From positions 62,001 through 126,000 of the forward strand of contig NZ_BMXB01000011.1 of assembly GCF_014651535.1 (NCBI RefSeq): 64,000 nucleotides of DNA. The letters run 5' to 3'. This stretch comes from Salinimicrobium marinum. GTDB taxonomy: Bacteria > Bacteroidota > Bacteroidia > Flavobacteriales > Flavobacteriaceae. Shown piece by piece: positions 34,775-44,606 of this stretch. Each line of letters opens with the position of its first letter. The stretch's first letter is position 1. Position numbers and translations under genes: made by a program. Under the pieces are notes generated by a model. That model searched no databases. It was not told the DNA's origin and worked only from the letters and a program-made list of their open reading frames with translations.

Positions 34775-35135
34775 AGAACTAGCACTGTTCCTGTTGGGTA
34801 TTTTCGCCTTTAGATTCCTTACTTTTGAATGGTGGTGGTTTCCTGTGTTATTACTCACGCCGGATGTTGGAATGCTCGGCTACCTTTTCGGAAATAAAAC
34901 AGGCGCCTTCGTTTATAACCTGTTTCACCATAAAGGAGTGGCTTTAATGGTTTTCCTTACCGGATTTTATTTTTCCGGAGAAATTCTGCAATTGATGGGG
35001 ATTATCTTATTTTCCCATTCCGCCTTAGACAGGATGCTGGGATACGGATTAAAGTATGAAAAAGGCTTTAAATTTACCCATTTGGGGGAGATTGGAGGAA
35101 ACGAACAAAGATTAAGAGGCAACCATGAACATTGA
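34764..35135 (+). CDS. DUF4260 family membrane protein
   Basis: About 123 residues with three or four hydrophobic segments. The signature TPDVGMLGYLFGNKTGAFVY followed by NLFHHK is typical of DUF4260. Function is unknown. The ATG at 34764 gives an 11-base overlap with the cyclase gene; an ATG at 34752 is also possible. It overlaps the following YjbR-like gene by 11 bases, so translation is probably coupled. Confidence 0.83.
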   Translation: MKIEELALFLLGIFAFRFLTFEWWWFPVLLLTPDVGMLGYLFGNKTGAFVYNLFHHKGVALMVFLTGFYFSGEILQLMGIILFSHSALDRMLGYGLKYEKGFKFTHLGEIGGNEQRLRGNHEH

Positions 35136-35487
35136 AGAAATAAGAAGCTATTCCCTGCAAAAACCGGGAACGACCGAGGAATTTCCTTTTGGACCAGATG
35201 CATTGGTTTTTAAGGTAATGGGGAAAATGTATGCTTTGGCAGGTCTTGAAGCGACCCCCTTAAGCCTTAGCCTTAAATGCAATCCTGCCCGTGCGGTCAA
35301 CCTTCGGGAAGAGTTTGAAGATAAGATCACGGGAGCCTACCACATGAACAAAAAACACTGGAACAGTATTTTACCCGAAGTTCTTCCGCCCGCGCTTGTC
35401 ATAGAGCTCATTGACCATTCTTACGAGTTGGTGGTTAACGGACTCCCGAAAAAGAAACAAGCAGAATTAAAAAATTCAGATTTATAA
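35125..35487 (+). CDS. MmcQ/YjbR family protein
   Basis: A 120-residue protein with the family pattern: N-terminal PGTTEEFPFGPDALVFKV, central SLKCNPARAVNLRE and C-terminal HMNKKHWNSI with LIDHSYELVV. The fold is a double-wing DNA-binding type (CyaY-like), but the role is not established. It lies between DUF4260 (11-base overlap) and the MutS-like gene (three-base gap). Confidence 0.9.
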   Translation: MNIEEIRSYSLQKPGTTEEFPFGPDALVFKVMGKMYALAGLEATPLSLSLKCNPARAVNLREEFEDKITGAYHMNKKHWNSILPEVLPPALVIELIDHSYELVVNGLPKKKQAELKNSDL

Positions 35488-35490
35488 TTA

Positions 35491-37263
35491 ATGAAGAATC
35501 CCACCGATTTTTATAACTCCCAGATCACTAAATACCAGAAACATTTAGAAACGGCCTCCCGAAAGTTGTCCTTTTCCAGCCTCGCCAGGCTTATAATTTT
35601 TCTAATCCTTGCATGGGCTGTCTATTATTTCTTCGGAAATTTGACCGTTCTGGTTCCGGTTCTAATTGTTGGAATCGGGATTTTCGTGTACCTGGTCTCC
35701 AACCATTCCGACCTTAAATATGAACGTGATAAATTCCGGGAACTCATCAGGATCAATGAAACTGAAATTGCTGTCCTAAACCGAAACTTTCACGATTTGC
35801 CCACCGGGGAAGAATTTGAAAATCCGGTGCATCTTTACAGTCAGGATATAGATCTCTTCGGTAAAGGTTCTTTTTACCAGTACCTCAACCGTACTGCACT
35901 TACCGAAGGTAGCCATAAACTGGCCCACATTCTTCTCGAGAATAGCATAGAGGGCATTGAATCCAAACAGAATGCGATAAAAGAACTGGCTGAAAAAGCC
36001 GACTGGCGCCAGAATTTTTCTGCTTTGGCTACTTTGGTACACACCGAAAACCGCTCCAACGTCATCCTGAAATGGCTTAAAAACTATCAGGCGTTTGTAC
36101 CGGGAATCATGAAGTGGTTGCCCTGGGTATTTTCAGTCATTTCAGTGACAGTCATCACAGGTTTTTTTATGGATTATGTGACCGGGATTCAGCTGGGGTT
36201 GTGGTTCTTTGTTGGCCTTGCAATTACCGGAACTTATTTAAAAAGAATAAACCTGCTTTCGGCCAGCGTAAGCAAGGTTCAGGATACGTTTCATCAATAT
36301 TACCAGTTGCTGGCCTTGATTGAAACCACAACTTTTTCTTCTGAATTACTTAAAGAAAAAAAGGATCTTGTTACTTCCGAAAAAAACAAAGCTTCCCTCA
36401 TCCTGAAGAAATTTTCCAAAGCCATAGATGCCCTGGATCAACGGAACAACATGATCTTTGGAGTAATCGGCAACGGATTTTTGCTTTGGGATCTTCGGCA
36501 GTCATACAAACTTGAACAATGGATCCTGCAGCATGGAAATAATGTCGAAAAATGGTTTGAAGCCATAGAATTCATGGATGCCTACAATTCCCTGGGGAAT
36601 TTCAGTTTTAATCATCCCAGTTATGTGTATCCGGAGTTAAATATGGATGCATTTATCACAGAAACTACTCAGCTGGCCCATCCCCTTTTAGATCCTGAAA
36701 AAAGAATTGCCAACGATTTTTCCATTGGAAAAGAGCAGTTTTTTATAATCACCGGAGCAAACATGGCCGGAAAAAGCACTTTTTTAAGAACAGTTTCCCT
36801 GCACATTTTAATGGCTAACACTGGGCTTCCGGTGTGTGCCGCTTCCTGTAAATATTCCCCGATCAAACTGATCACCAGTATGCGCACCACCGACTCCCTG
36901 ACCGATGATGAGTCCTATTTCTTTTCTGAACTAAAAAGGCTGAAATTCATTGTAGACGAGATCAAAAAGGACAAATATTTTATCATTCTGGATGAGATCC
37001 TGAAGGGCACCAACAGCACCGACAAAGCTATTGGTTCCCGTAAATTCATTGAAAAACTGGTCGGCTCCCAATCCACCGGAATTATCGCCACGCACGATCT
37101 TAGCTTATGCGAAGTTTCGGAAGAGTTGCCACAGGTAAAGAATTATTATTTTGATGCAGAGATCATCAACAATGAGCTGCATTTCGACTATAAATTCAAA
37201 ACCGGAGTCTGCCAGAATATGAATGCATCGTTTTTACTGAAGAAAATGGAAATCGTTGACTAG
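35491..37263 (+). CDS. Membrane-anchored MutS-family ATPase
   Basis: A 590-residue protein with the MutS core ATPase. Walker A is TGANMAGKST (421-430), the signature region is TDDESYFFSEL (about 471-481), Walker B is FIILDE (497-502), and the switch histidine lies in ATHDLSL (about 533-539). It lacks the mismatch-recognition domain of MutS and the Smr domain of MutS2. Instead it has hydrophobic pairs at residues 31-70 and 208-250, so it should sit in the membrane. The family is common in Bacteroidota and uncharacterised. A role in classical mismatch repair is doubtful. Confidence 0.85.
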   Translation: MKNPTDFYNSQITKYQKHLETASRKLSFSSLARLIIFLILAWAVYYFFGNLTVLVPVLIVGIGIFVYLVSNHSDLKYERDKFRELIRINETEIAVLNRNFHDLPTGEEFENPVHLYSQDIDLFGKGSFYQYLNRTALTEGSHKLAHILLENSIEGIESKQNAIKELAEKADWRQNFSALATLVHTENRSNVILKWLKNYQAFVPGIMKWLPWVFSVISVTVITGFFMDYVTGIQLGLWFFVGLAITGTYLKRINLLSASVSKVQDTFHQYYQLLALIETTTFSSELLKEKKDLVTSEKNKASLILKKFSKAIDALDQRNNMIFGVIGNGFLLWDLRQSYKLEQWILQHGNNVEKWFEAIEFMDAYNSLGNFSFNHPSYVYPELNMDAFITETTQLAHPLLDPEKRIANDFSIGKEQFFIITGANMAGKSTFLRTVSLHILMANTGLPVCAASCKYSPIKLITSMRTTDSLTDDESYFFSELKRLKFIVDEIKKDKYFIILDEILKGTNSTDKAIGSRKFIEKLVGSQSTGIIATHDLSLCEVSEELPQVKNYYFDAEIINNELHFDYKFKTGVCQNMNASFLLKKMEIVD

Positions 37264-37439
37264 TTTTCAGTGACCAGTTTTCAGTTGAAAAAAAGGAGAA
37301 AATACAGTTGTGAGAACGGGGTAATTTTTTATTATGGTAATTATCACCCCGAGCGGAGTTGGGAGGTTGTTTCAAAGCAGAAAAATCCAATGGAAACTTT
37401 GGAATTTGGTGCTTGTATATAGGAATTTTATTAAAATAA

Positions 37440-38441
37440 ATGGACTCACTAACACAAATAGTACTCGGTGCCGCTGTAGGCGAAGCCGTTTTAGGAAAAA
37501 AGGTCGGAAATAAAGCGATGCTATATGGAGCCATTGCAGGAACCATACCCGATTTAGATACATTTGTCGGTTATTTCACCGATACCGTTTCTGCCATTGA
37601 AATTCACAGGGGCTTTTCTCATTCTATAGTTTTCTCACTGCTATTCGCACCCGTTTTCGGGTATCTGGTCTCACTCATTGAAAGAAAATCTACAGCCAAC
37701 TGGCAGGACTGGACGCTGCTGATGTTCTGGGGCTTGTTCACGCATCCAATTCTGGATTCCTTTACCACCTGGGGCACACAACTATTCTGGCCCATGGACA
37801 TCCGGCTGGCGTTTAAGACCATTTTTGTAATAGATCCGCTGTACACACTACCATTTTTGATCTTTTTGATCCTGGCAATGCGACAAAAAAAAGACGCTTG
37901 GCAACGGAAAAAGTTCAACAACCTGGGGCTCATTATTAGCAGCACCTATTTGCTTGTCACCCTTACGTTAAAAAGTATGGCTTATTTTCAATTTGCAGAC
38001 AGTCTGGAACAGCAGGGAATCTTTTATGAAAGAATGGAAACAAGGCCAGCCCCGCTCAATACCATTTTGTGGAATGCGAATGTAGAGACCGAAGATGCTT
38101 TTCTTACAGGCGATTATTCCTTCTTTGATGACGGAATGATACGGTTCCAGGTTTTTCCGAAGAATCATTCCTACCTTGGGCAACTACAGAAACATGAAAA
38201 GGTACAGCGACTTATAGACATTACCGATGGCTGGTATACCATTAGCACACAAGACGAAACGCTTATTTTCAACGATCTTCGGTTCGGGCAACTCAATCCT
38301 TCAGATCCCGATTCCCCATTCACTTTCAGTTATAAATTAATTGAAGAAAACGGAAACCTTCGCGTGGAGGAAGTGGAAAAAGACAGAGGCGATGCCAAAA
38401 GGATTTTATCAGATCTTTGGGAAAGGATCAAGGGGAATTAG
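37440..38441 (+). CDS. Membrane-bound metal-dependent hydrolase, YdjM/DUF457 type
   Basis: A 333-residue protein starting MDSLTQIVLGAAVGEAVLG. Metal ligands are suggested by AGTIPDLDTF, HRGFSHSIVFSL and THPILDSFTTWGT, the spaced Asp/His pattern of the YdjM (LexA-regulated) family. Four to five membrane helices lie in the first 180 residues. The remainder is a hydrophilic domain of about 150 residues. The phospholipid-like fold suggests a phosphoesterase, but no substrate is known. Confidence 0.84.
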   Translation: MDSLTQIVLGAAVGEAVLGKKVGNKAMLYGAIAGTIPDLDTFVGYFTDTVSAIEIHRGFSHSIVFSLLFAPVFGYLVSLIERKSTANWQDWTLLMFWGLFTHPILDSFTTWGTQLFWPMDIRLAFKTIFVIDPLYTLPFLIFLILAMRQKKDAWQRKKFNNLGLIISSTYLLVTLTLKSMAYFQFADSLEQQGIFYERMETRPAPLNTILWNANVETEDAFLTGDYSFFDDGMIRFQVFPKNHSYLGQLQKHEKVQRLIDITDGWYTISTQDETLIFNDLRFGQLNPSDPDSPFTFSYKLIEENGNLRVEEVEKDRGDAKRILSDLWERIKGN

Positions 38442-38634
38442 TATTTAGACCTTACAGATTATTAAAATTGTGAGGTCTTCTAGTTGCTGGATGAAATTGC
38501 CAGGTTTAATTCAGTTTGAAATCTCGACTCCGCCCGACCTGACATTGAAAAGAAAACTTCTTTCTTCAAATTTAAACTCTCCGAATTTAGTTTTAAAAAA
38601 TCTATCTTTAAAGTTTCAGTTTAATTCTGCTTTT

Positions 38635-40374
38635 ATGAGATCCACACTTTCGTTCTTCCTGCTCTGCTTTTTTACATCCACACTTCTCTTCGCTCAAAAC
38701 CCTTCCGATGAATTAGACAAAATCATTAAGAAAGTTCAGGATTATGAGAGCTACGATCGTAATGATTATCCCTTGGGGCTGTACACTGAAGAACATTATA
38801 AAAGGGAAGCCGATTTTGCTCGGGAGCAGCTTGAAGAACTTAAAAGTTTTGATACAGAAGAGCTTTCTGAAAGGGAAAAGGTCTCTTTGAAATTGCTCCG
38901 GTTCAGGTTACAGGAAGATGTGGATTTCTATGAATATGAAGCCTATCTTAATCCGTTACTCTCTGATGCCGGATTCCATGTGAGCCTGCCGTACCATGTT
39001 CGAAACCTGAACAATTACTCACAGGTAAGAAATTATCTGAACAAACTAAATGCAGTTCCGGAATATGTTGATCAGCATTTGGCTCTACTTCGCAAAGGAC
39101 TTGAAAAAAGCATCACCCAGCCAAAAATCATCTTTGAAGGTTATGAAGCCACTTACAATGATCAGATTGTAGACGATCCTAAGAAAAGCTCCTATTTTGT
39201 CCCTTTTAATGACCTGCCAAATACTCTTTCTGATGCTCAAAAAGACTCTGTTTTAAAAGCTGCTGAAAAAGCCATTTCTGAAAATGTAGTGCCGCAGTTT
39301 AAAAGGATCAAAACATTTTTTGAAACCGAATATCTGCCGAATACCCGTACTTCGATTGGAGTGTCAGAAATTCCTAACGGTCGCGACTACTACCAGAACC
39401 GCCTGAATTATTACACCACGTTGAATCTAACTGCCGATGAAGTACACCAGATTGGCCTGGATGAAGTAGCTCGCATTAATTCTGAAATGAAAGAGATCAT
39501 TGAAGAAGTCGGTTTTAAAGGTTCTTTTGAAGAATTCATTACATTTTTACGTACCGACCCCCAATTTTATGCCACTTCTGAAGAAGAACTGCTGAAAGAG
39601 GCACGGGATATTGCTAAAAGAATAGATGCACAACTTCCGGCATTTTTCAAAACTCTTCCGAGGAAACCTTATGGAGTGGCGCCGGTGCCGGATGCCATTG
39701 CACCAAAATATACGACAGGCCGATACATTGGAGCTTCCGAAGAGAGTCAGCCGGGATATTATTGGGTCAACACCTATAATTTACCTAGCAGGCCATTGTA
39801 TGTTCTTCCGTCGCTCACCGCTCACGAAGCCGTGCCGGGGCACCACCTGCAAATTGAACTAAATAAAGAGCTAAGCGACAGTATTCCGAAGTTCAGAAGA
39901 GGTATGTATTTATCTGCTTTTGGAGAAGGCTGGGGCTTGTACAGCGAATTCCTGGCCGAAGATATGGGCATTTATACCAATCCGTACGAGATGTTCGGAA
40001 AACTAACTTATGAGCAATGGCGCGCCTGCCGACTGGTGGTAGATACGGGAATGCATGTAAAAGGCTGGAGCCGCGAACAGGCAGTGGAATTTTTGAGGTC
40101 CAACACCGCACTTTCACTCCACGAGATCAACACAGAAACTGACCGCTACATTTCCTGGCCGGGACAGGCGGTTTCCTATAAAATCGGAGAATTGAAGATC
40201 CGTGAACTCCGGAAAAAAGCAGAAGAACAACTGGGCCAAAATTTCGATATCCGGCAGTTCCATGAAGTTATTCTGGGACAGGGGACCGTCACCCTTGAGA
40301 TTATGGAAGAGCTGGTGGATCAATACATCACAGAGGAAAAAGAAATTGCAGCTACAACAGCGGTAAAGGAATAA
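38635..40374 (+). CDS. Secreted DUF885 family metallopeptidase-like protein
   Basis: A 579-residue protein with a signal peptide (LCFFTSTLLFAQN). The zinc-type motif LTAHEAVPGHHLQ (HExxxxHH region) is followed by FGEGWGLYSEFLAEDMG, as in DUF885 proteins related to the M2/M32 metallopeptidase clan. It probably cleaves peptides in the periplasm or outside. The ATG at 38635 is chosen because it immediately precedes the signal peptide; the longer frame to 38470 adds 55 non-conserved residues. Confidence 0.88.
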   Translation: MRSTLSFFLLCFFTSTLLFAQNPSDELDKIIKKVQDYESYDRNDYPLGLYTEEHYKREADFAREQLEELKSFDTEELSEREKVSLKLLRFRLQEDVDFYEYEAYLNPLLSDAGFHVSLPYHVRNLNNYSQVRNYLNKLNAVPEYVDQHLALLRKGLEKSITQPKIIFEGYEATYNDQIVDDPKKSSYFVPFNDLPNTLSDAQKDSVLKAAEKAISENVVPQFKRIKTFFETEYLPNTRTSIGVSEIPNGRDYYQNRLNYYTTLNLTADEVHQIGLDEVARINSEMKEIIEEVGFKGSFEEFITFLRTDPQFYATSEEELLKEARDIAKRIDAQLPAFFKTLPRKPYGVAPVPDAIAPKYTTGRYIGASEESQPGYYWVNTYNLPSRPLYVLPSLTAHEAVPGHHLQIELNKELSDSIPKFRRGMYLSAFGEGWGLYSEFLAEDMGIYTNPYEMFGKLTYEQWRACRLVVDTGMHVKGWSREQAVEFLRSNTALSLHEINTETDRYISWPGQAVSYKIGELKIRELRKKAEEQLGQNFDIRQFHEVILGQGTVTLEIMEELVDQYITEEKEIAATTAVKE

Positions 40375-40535
40375 TAATAGCTGAAATTCTGTAAACAATT
40401 CAATTCATCTATTTCATAAAATCGGAAACAACTAATTCTACATAAAAACAACATTTAAAGCTACTTTCTTAAAAATCTCTGTATCAGCCTGAATGTTAAA
40501 ATTAAGATTGCATCCTCCACTTCGATAAAATAGCG

Positions 40536-40543
40536 TACTTTTG
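40536..40543 (+). promoter_or_regulatory. -7 promoter box before the EamA transporter gene
   Basis: TACTTTTG, an exact TAnnTTTG match in the commonly seen context GCGTACTTTTGCA. It implies a 5' leader of about 85 bases. Confidence 0.55.
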
Positions 40544-40632
40544 CACCCGCAAAAAATTCTTTCATAATACCGGATTTTTCCTGTAAACATCCAATCCTTT
40601 AATCACCTGCAGACGTTCTGCAATCTCTATTT

Positions 40633-41532
40633 ATGAACAACTCTTTACTTAAAGGCAGCCTTTATGTTGCACTTGGGGCGATTAGCTATGGAATGCTAAC
40701 TACCTTCGTAAAAATGGCCTATGCCGAAGGCTTTACCTCTCACGAGATCACTTTTTCACAAATGGCTCTAGGTCTTGTGGGACTATTAATTATCAATCTC
40801 TTTATTGGTAAAAGGAAAGGAGCCGCTCCCGTTCAGGAGAGATCGAAGAGCATCTTAAAATTAATGGCCGCAGGGACTTCGCTGGGCCTTACCAGTACTT
40901 TTTATTATCTCGCAGCAAAATATATTCCGGTTTCCATCGGAATTGTGCTTTTAATGCAAAGCGTTTGGATGGGAGTAGTTCTGGAAGCTATCCTGGAAAA
41001 GAAAAAACCAGACGCTAAAAAAGTATTTGCGGTCATTGCCATTCTTGCGGGAACCGTACTGGCAACCAATCTTATGACCGATTCTTTCCAGCTGGACTGG
41101 AGAGGAATGGGCTGGGGACTGCTTGCCGCAATGTCATATACAGTGACCATCTACACTTCTAATACCGTTTCACTACAGCTGCACCCTCTAAGAAGAAGTT
41201 TGTGGATGATGGTGGGGGGCACTTTGCTGGTAGGGATCCTTTCCTTCCCTTTCCTGATAGAACAATTTAATCTGGAAATATTTCAAAAATGGGGCTTGAT
41301 CCTTGCCATTTTTGGCACCATTCTCCCTCCTATTTTATATACCCGGGGAATGCCCAAAACCGGGGTTGGGCTTGGAGCCATTGTATCCTCTATTGAACTG
41401 CCGGCCGCAGTACTAATGGCGTACTTTCTATTAAGTGAAACTGTAGACCTTTATCAATGGGCTGGTATCGCTTTAATCCTGATAGCAGTAATCCAGATGA
41501 ACCTGCCTAACTTCAGGCGGAAGAAGATTTAA
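40633..41532 (+). CDS. EamA/DMT family transporter
   Basis: A 299-residue inner-membrane protein with ten predicted helices in two EamA repeats. The first starts SLYVALGAISYGMLTTFVK. The second starts at MGWGLLAAMSYTVTIY. The drug/metabolite transporter family exports amino acids, nucleotides or other small metabolites; substrate is unknown. The gene stands alone with its own promoter box. Confidence 0.87.
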   Translation: MNNSLLKGSLYVALGAISYGMLTTFVKMAYAEGFTSHEITFSQMALGLVGLLIINLFIGKRKGAAPVQERSKSILKLMAAGTSLGLTSTFYYLAAKYIPVSIGIVLLMQSVWMGVVLEAILEKKKPDAKKVFAVIAILAGTVLATNLMTDSFQLDWRGMGWGLLAAMSYTVTIYTSNTVSLQLHPLRRSLWMMVGGTLLVGILSFPFLIEQFNLEIFQKWGLILAIFGTILPPILYTRGMPKTGVGLGAIVSSIELPAAVLMAYFLLSETVDLYQWAGIALILIAVIQMNLPNFRRKKI

Positions 41533-41749
41533 TAAAAGCTAATGAATGGTCGTAATTTGAAGATCCTGAAATCTTTCGTTACTTCGGAATTTTTCAGCGT
41601 TGATATATTCTGAAAATGAGCTTCTGAAGCAAATTCAAAATGAGGAATTACTTCTATTAATAAAACCTCCCTATTTCCTGAATTTCAGCAGAAGAAAAAG
41701 AGTTTCAGCTTAAAACCTGAAGCTGCTGTTCTGAAAGAACCGAAAGCAG

Positions 41750-41757
41750 TACCTTTG
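41750..41757 (+). promoter_or_regulatory. -7 promoter box before phnA
   Basis: TACCTTTG matches TAnnTTTG, 18 bases before the ATG at 41776. Confidence 0.6.
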
Positions 41758-41775
41758 TCTTAAAATTTCCTTAAA

Positions 41776-42351
41776 ATGAGCTTAGAGCAAGACCTATTTC
41801 AAAGAAGTTCCTCTCAGTGCGAACTTTGCACCTCTACCGATGATCTACAGGTATATGAAATCCCTGATACTCCTGAAGGTACCGAACATCATATTCTCAT
41901 TTGCGCCACTTGCAAAACACAAATAGAAGATCCTGAAAAAACAGATCCTAACCACTGGAGAAGTTTAAATGATAGCATGTGGAGCACAGTTCCTGCCGTT
42001 CAGGTAATGTCATGGCGAATGCTAAATAGACTGCGTGGCGAAGGATGGCCGCAGGATCTACTCGATATGATGTACATGGATGAAGAAACTAAAGCCTGGG
42101 CAGAAGCCGGACAAAAATCAGATTCGGGGGCTTCAACAGTAGTTCACAAAGACAGCAACGGACTAACCATAGAAAGCGGAGACACCGTAGTACTTATCAA
42201 AGACCTCAACGTAAAAGGATCGAGCATGGTCGCCAAACGTGGCACAGCGGTAAGAAGGGTTTCTCTCGTACACGATAATCCTGAACAAATCGAAGGCAAA
42301 GTCGACGGGCAGCAGATTGTGATCCTGACGAAGTTTGTGAAAAAGGTTTAA
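41776..42351 (+). CDS. PhnA-family zinc-ribbon protein
   Basis: A 191-residue protein. The N-terminal zinc ribbon has cysteine pairs CELC and CATC. The C-terminal PhnA domain (from about residue 125) includes ESGDTVVLIKDLNVKGSS and ends GQQIVILTKFVKKV. The name comes from alkylphosphonate operons, but the protein is not an enzyme of phosphonate cleavage and its function is unclear. It has a promoter box upstream and a strong terminator downstream, so it is monocistronic. Confidence 0.88.
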   Translation: MSLEQDLFQRSSSQCELCTSTDDLQVYEIPDTPEGTEHHILICATCKTQIEDPEKTDPNHWRSLNDSMWSTVPAVQVMSWRMLNRLRGEGWPQDLLDMMYMDEETKAWAEAGQKSDSGASTVVHKDSNGLTIESGDTVVLIKDLNVKGSSMVAKRGTAVRRVSLVHDNPEQIEGKVDGQQIVILTKFVKKV

Positions 42352-42370
42352 TTTAGAATTTCTATAAACA

Positions 42371-42413
42371 GAAACCTCACAGTTTTGATACCTGTGAGGT
42401 TTCCTTGTTTTTT
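42371..42413 (+). terminator. Strong intrinsic terminator after phnA
   Basis: A perfect 12-base stem GAAACCTCACAG / CTGTGAGGTTTC followed by CTTGTTTTTT. Confidence 0.85.
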
Positions 42414-42452
42414 AATCCTGCTCATTTACATTGAGAGAGGATATGAAATTCC

Positions 42453-43847
42453 TTATTCTTCCTTCTTAAGCTTTGCAAAATGCTTAAAGAATAAGGGAAT
42501 TGTCTCAATTCCTTTTAAGTAATTCCAGACCCCGAAATGTTCATTTGGAGAATGGATTGCATCGGTATCGAGTCCGAAGCCCATCAGGATGGTTTTACTG
42601 TTCATCGTTTTTTCAAAGAGTGAAACAATTGGAATACTTCCACCGCTGCGTTGCGGGATCGGAGTTTTTCCGAAGGCTTCTTCATAAGCATCATTGGCAG
42701 CCTGATATTCCAGTGTATCAATAGGCGTTACATAGGCCTGCCCGCCGTGATGAGTATTAACCTTTACTCTGACACTTTTTGGAGCCAGGCTTTCAAAATG
42801 TCTTTTGAACAATTCACTGATCTCTTTCCAGTCCTGATCGGGCACCAGTCTCATCGAGATCTTAGCATAAGCTTTTGAAGGAAGCACCGTCTTCGCTCCT
42901 TCGCCAGTGTAGCCTCCCCAGATTCCGTTGACATCCAGCGTGGGTCTTATAGAACCCCTTTCTAAAGTTGAGTAGCCTTTTTCCCCATGCACATCTCCAA
43001 TATCCAGTTTCTCTTTATACTCCTGAAGATCAAAAGGTGCTTCTGCCATTTTAGTTCTTTCTTCTACTGTAAGCTCTTCAACTTTATCATAAAATCCCGG
43101 AACGGTGATATGATTATTTTCATCTTGAAGGGAAGCGATCATTTTTGAAAGCACGTTGATAGGGTTTGCCACTGCCCCACCGTACAACCCGCTGTGTAAA
43201 TCACGGTTTGGTCCGGTAACTTCCACCTCCATATAACTGAGTCCGCGCAGGCCTGTAGTAATAGACGGCACATCTTTGCCAATCATCCCCGTATCACTGA
43301 TAAGGATCACATCATTAGATACCTTTTCTGCATATCGCTCCAGGAACCATCCCAGGTTTTCACTTCCTACTTCCTCTTCCCCTTCGATCATGAATTTCAC
43401 ATTACAGGGCAACTGATCGTATTTAGTCATATATTCCAGCGCCTTCACGTGCATATACATCTGACCTTTGTCATCACAGGCTCCGCGGGCAAAAATCGCT
43501 CCTTCCGGATGGATTTTTGTTTCCTTAATAACCGGTTTAAACGGCGGACTGTCCCAAAGATCAACAGGATCTGGTGGTTGAACGTCATAATGCCCATATA
43601 CCAACACAGTAGGTAACGAACTATTAAGGATCTTTTCACCGAAAACAACCGGATTTCCAGGTGTTTCGACAATTTCCACTTTATCACATCCCGCTTCCTG
43701 AAGCCTTTTCTTAACAGCTTCCGCTGTTTTGAAAATATCATTTTTATAGGCAGGATCTGCGCTGATTGAAGGTATCTTCAGAAGATCAATCAGTTCGTCA
43801 ATAAAGCGATCTTTATGTTCTTCCACATATTTTTTTATGTCTTGCAT
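42453..43847 (-). CDS. M20 family dipeptidase
   Basis: A 464-residue zinc exopeptidase of the carnosinase/PepV-like M20 group. Metal and catalytic residues are visible in YGHYDVQPPD, RGACDDKGQ, EGEEEVGSEN and SDTGM. The dimerisation domain lies near residues 205-330. It should hydrolyse dipeptides in the cytoplasm, as there is no signal peptide. It is monocistronic, convergent with phnA. Confidence 0.9.
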   Translation of the reverse strand: MQDIKKYVEEHKDRFIDELIDLLKIPSISADPAYKNDIFKTAEAVKKRLQEAGCDKVEIVETPGNPVVFGEKILNSSLPTVLVYGHYDVQPPDPVDLWDSPPFKPVIKETKIHPEGAIFARGACDDKGQMYMHVKALEYMTKYDQLPCNVKFMIEGEEEVGSENLGWFLERYAEKVSNDVILISDTGMIGKDVPSITTGLRGLSYMEVEVTGPNRDLHSGLYGGAVANPINVLSKMIASLQDENNHITVPGFYDKVEELTVEERTKMAEAPFDLQEYKEKLDIGDVHGEKGYSTLERGSIRPTLDVNGIWGGYTGEGAKTVLPSKAYAKISMRLVPDQDWKEISELFKRHFESLAPKSVRVKVNTHHGGQAYVTPIDTLEYQAANDAYEEAFGKTPIPQRSGGSIPIVSLFEKTMNSKTILMGFGLDTDAIHSPNEHFGVWNYLKGIETIPLFFKHFAKLKKEE

Positions 43848-44131
43848 ACTTAAATTTTTGATGTAGCGTAAAGGTAAGAAATTAAGATGTTAGACCCGAA
43901 ATGTATGACATTTGCAGTTGTGGATTCCCGTTACCAAATCCGAACAGCTTCTTTAAACAATAATATTCTCATTTTTGAACATAGTAAAGCTGCAGCTATA
44001 GATAAGCCGGTAATTTTATTTAATTCAAAGACACACAATAATTTACAGTTAGCAGCAAAAAACCAGCGCAGAAAGGCTGAAAAAACAGAATTGAAAAATT
44101 CATCTTTTTTGGAAAATTTTTTAATTTTCTA

Positions 44132-44161
44132 TTTGCAAATTGAAACATTTACTTATATTTG
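44132..44161 (+). promoter_or_regulatory. Promoter of the tRNA-Leu gene
   Basis: A textbook Bacteroidota promoter: -33 element TTTG (44132-44135), an 18-base spacer and -7 element TATATTTG (44154-44161). It ends 32 bases before the mature tRNA. The other sequence between 43848 and 44131 is AT-rich and holds no gene I can support. Confidence 0.75.
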
Positions 44162-44193
44162 CATCCGCTTACAACAAGCAAACATATTGAAAT

Positions 44194-44278
44194 GCGGGCG
44201 TGGTGGAATTGGTAGACACGCTAGACTTAGGATCTAGTGCAGCAATGTGTGGAGGTTCGAGTCCTCTCGCCCGCACCA
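44194..44278 (+). tRNA. tRNA-Leu(UAG), with encoded CCA
   Basis: An 85-base tRNA. The acceptor arms GCGGGCG and CGCCCGC pair fully. The anticodon stem is CTAGA/TCTAG with loop CTTAGGA, giving anticodon UAG. A long variable arm (class II) and the TTCGAGT T-loop are present, and the 3' end carries ACCA. It is the integration site of the element that follows; the 3' half is partly repeated at 50423. Confidence 0.95.
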
Positions 44279-44283
44279 CAAGG

Positions 44284-44316
44284 AAAAGCCGACTTTTAGG
44301 AGTCGGCTTTTTATTT
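44284..44316 (+). terminator. Terminator after tRNA-Leu
   Basis: Stem AAAAGCCGACT / AGTCGGCTTTTT, six bases after the tRNA, followed by more T. Together with the tRNA 3' end it appears to have been supplied by the element. Confidence 0.8.
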
Positions 44317-44340
44317 TTGGGTACAACATAGGTACAACAT
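44315..44340. repeat. Left subterminal direct repeat of the element
   Basis: TTTTGGGTACAACATAGG followed by TACAACA. The right copy at 50291-50314 shares the 16-base core CAACATAGGTACAACA in the same orientation. This is probably an arm-type integrase binding site. The rest of 44341-44606 is AT-rich and shows nothing else. Confidence 0.65.
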
Positions 44341-44606
44341 TTTAAATTTTTTAATTCATCATTTAATTTTGTATCATTTCATTCCTTTTAATAGGAAATA
44401 ATTTCAAAAAGATCAGGTTATTTTTTACCTGAAATCTTGGGCAATCTCTAGTAAAATCATATGCCTTCATGACTTGTGAATTTAAAAAATTCATCAGTTA
44501 AATTTTTCAATCTTCTTGCTCTTTTTTTAATGTATTATTTGGACCTCATTCAAGTTCTTAGGCTTCTCTCTTTTTGGAGATGGTGTTAGTATGATGATGA
44601 TTACTT

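Noticed and set aside
35491..37263. MutS mismatch-repair protein
   Set aside because: No mismatch-binding domain and two membrane-helix pairs; only the ATPase core is shared.
43887..44237. 116-residue open frame upstream of and into tRNA-Leu
   Set aside because: Its C-terminus (GRGGIGRHARLRI) is the translation of the tRNA, a well-known artefact, and the rest has no coding character.
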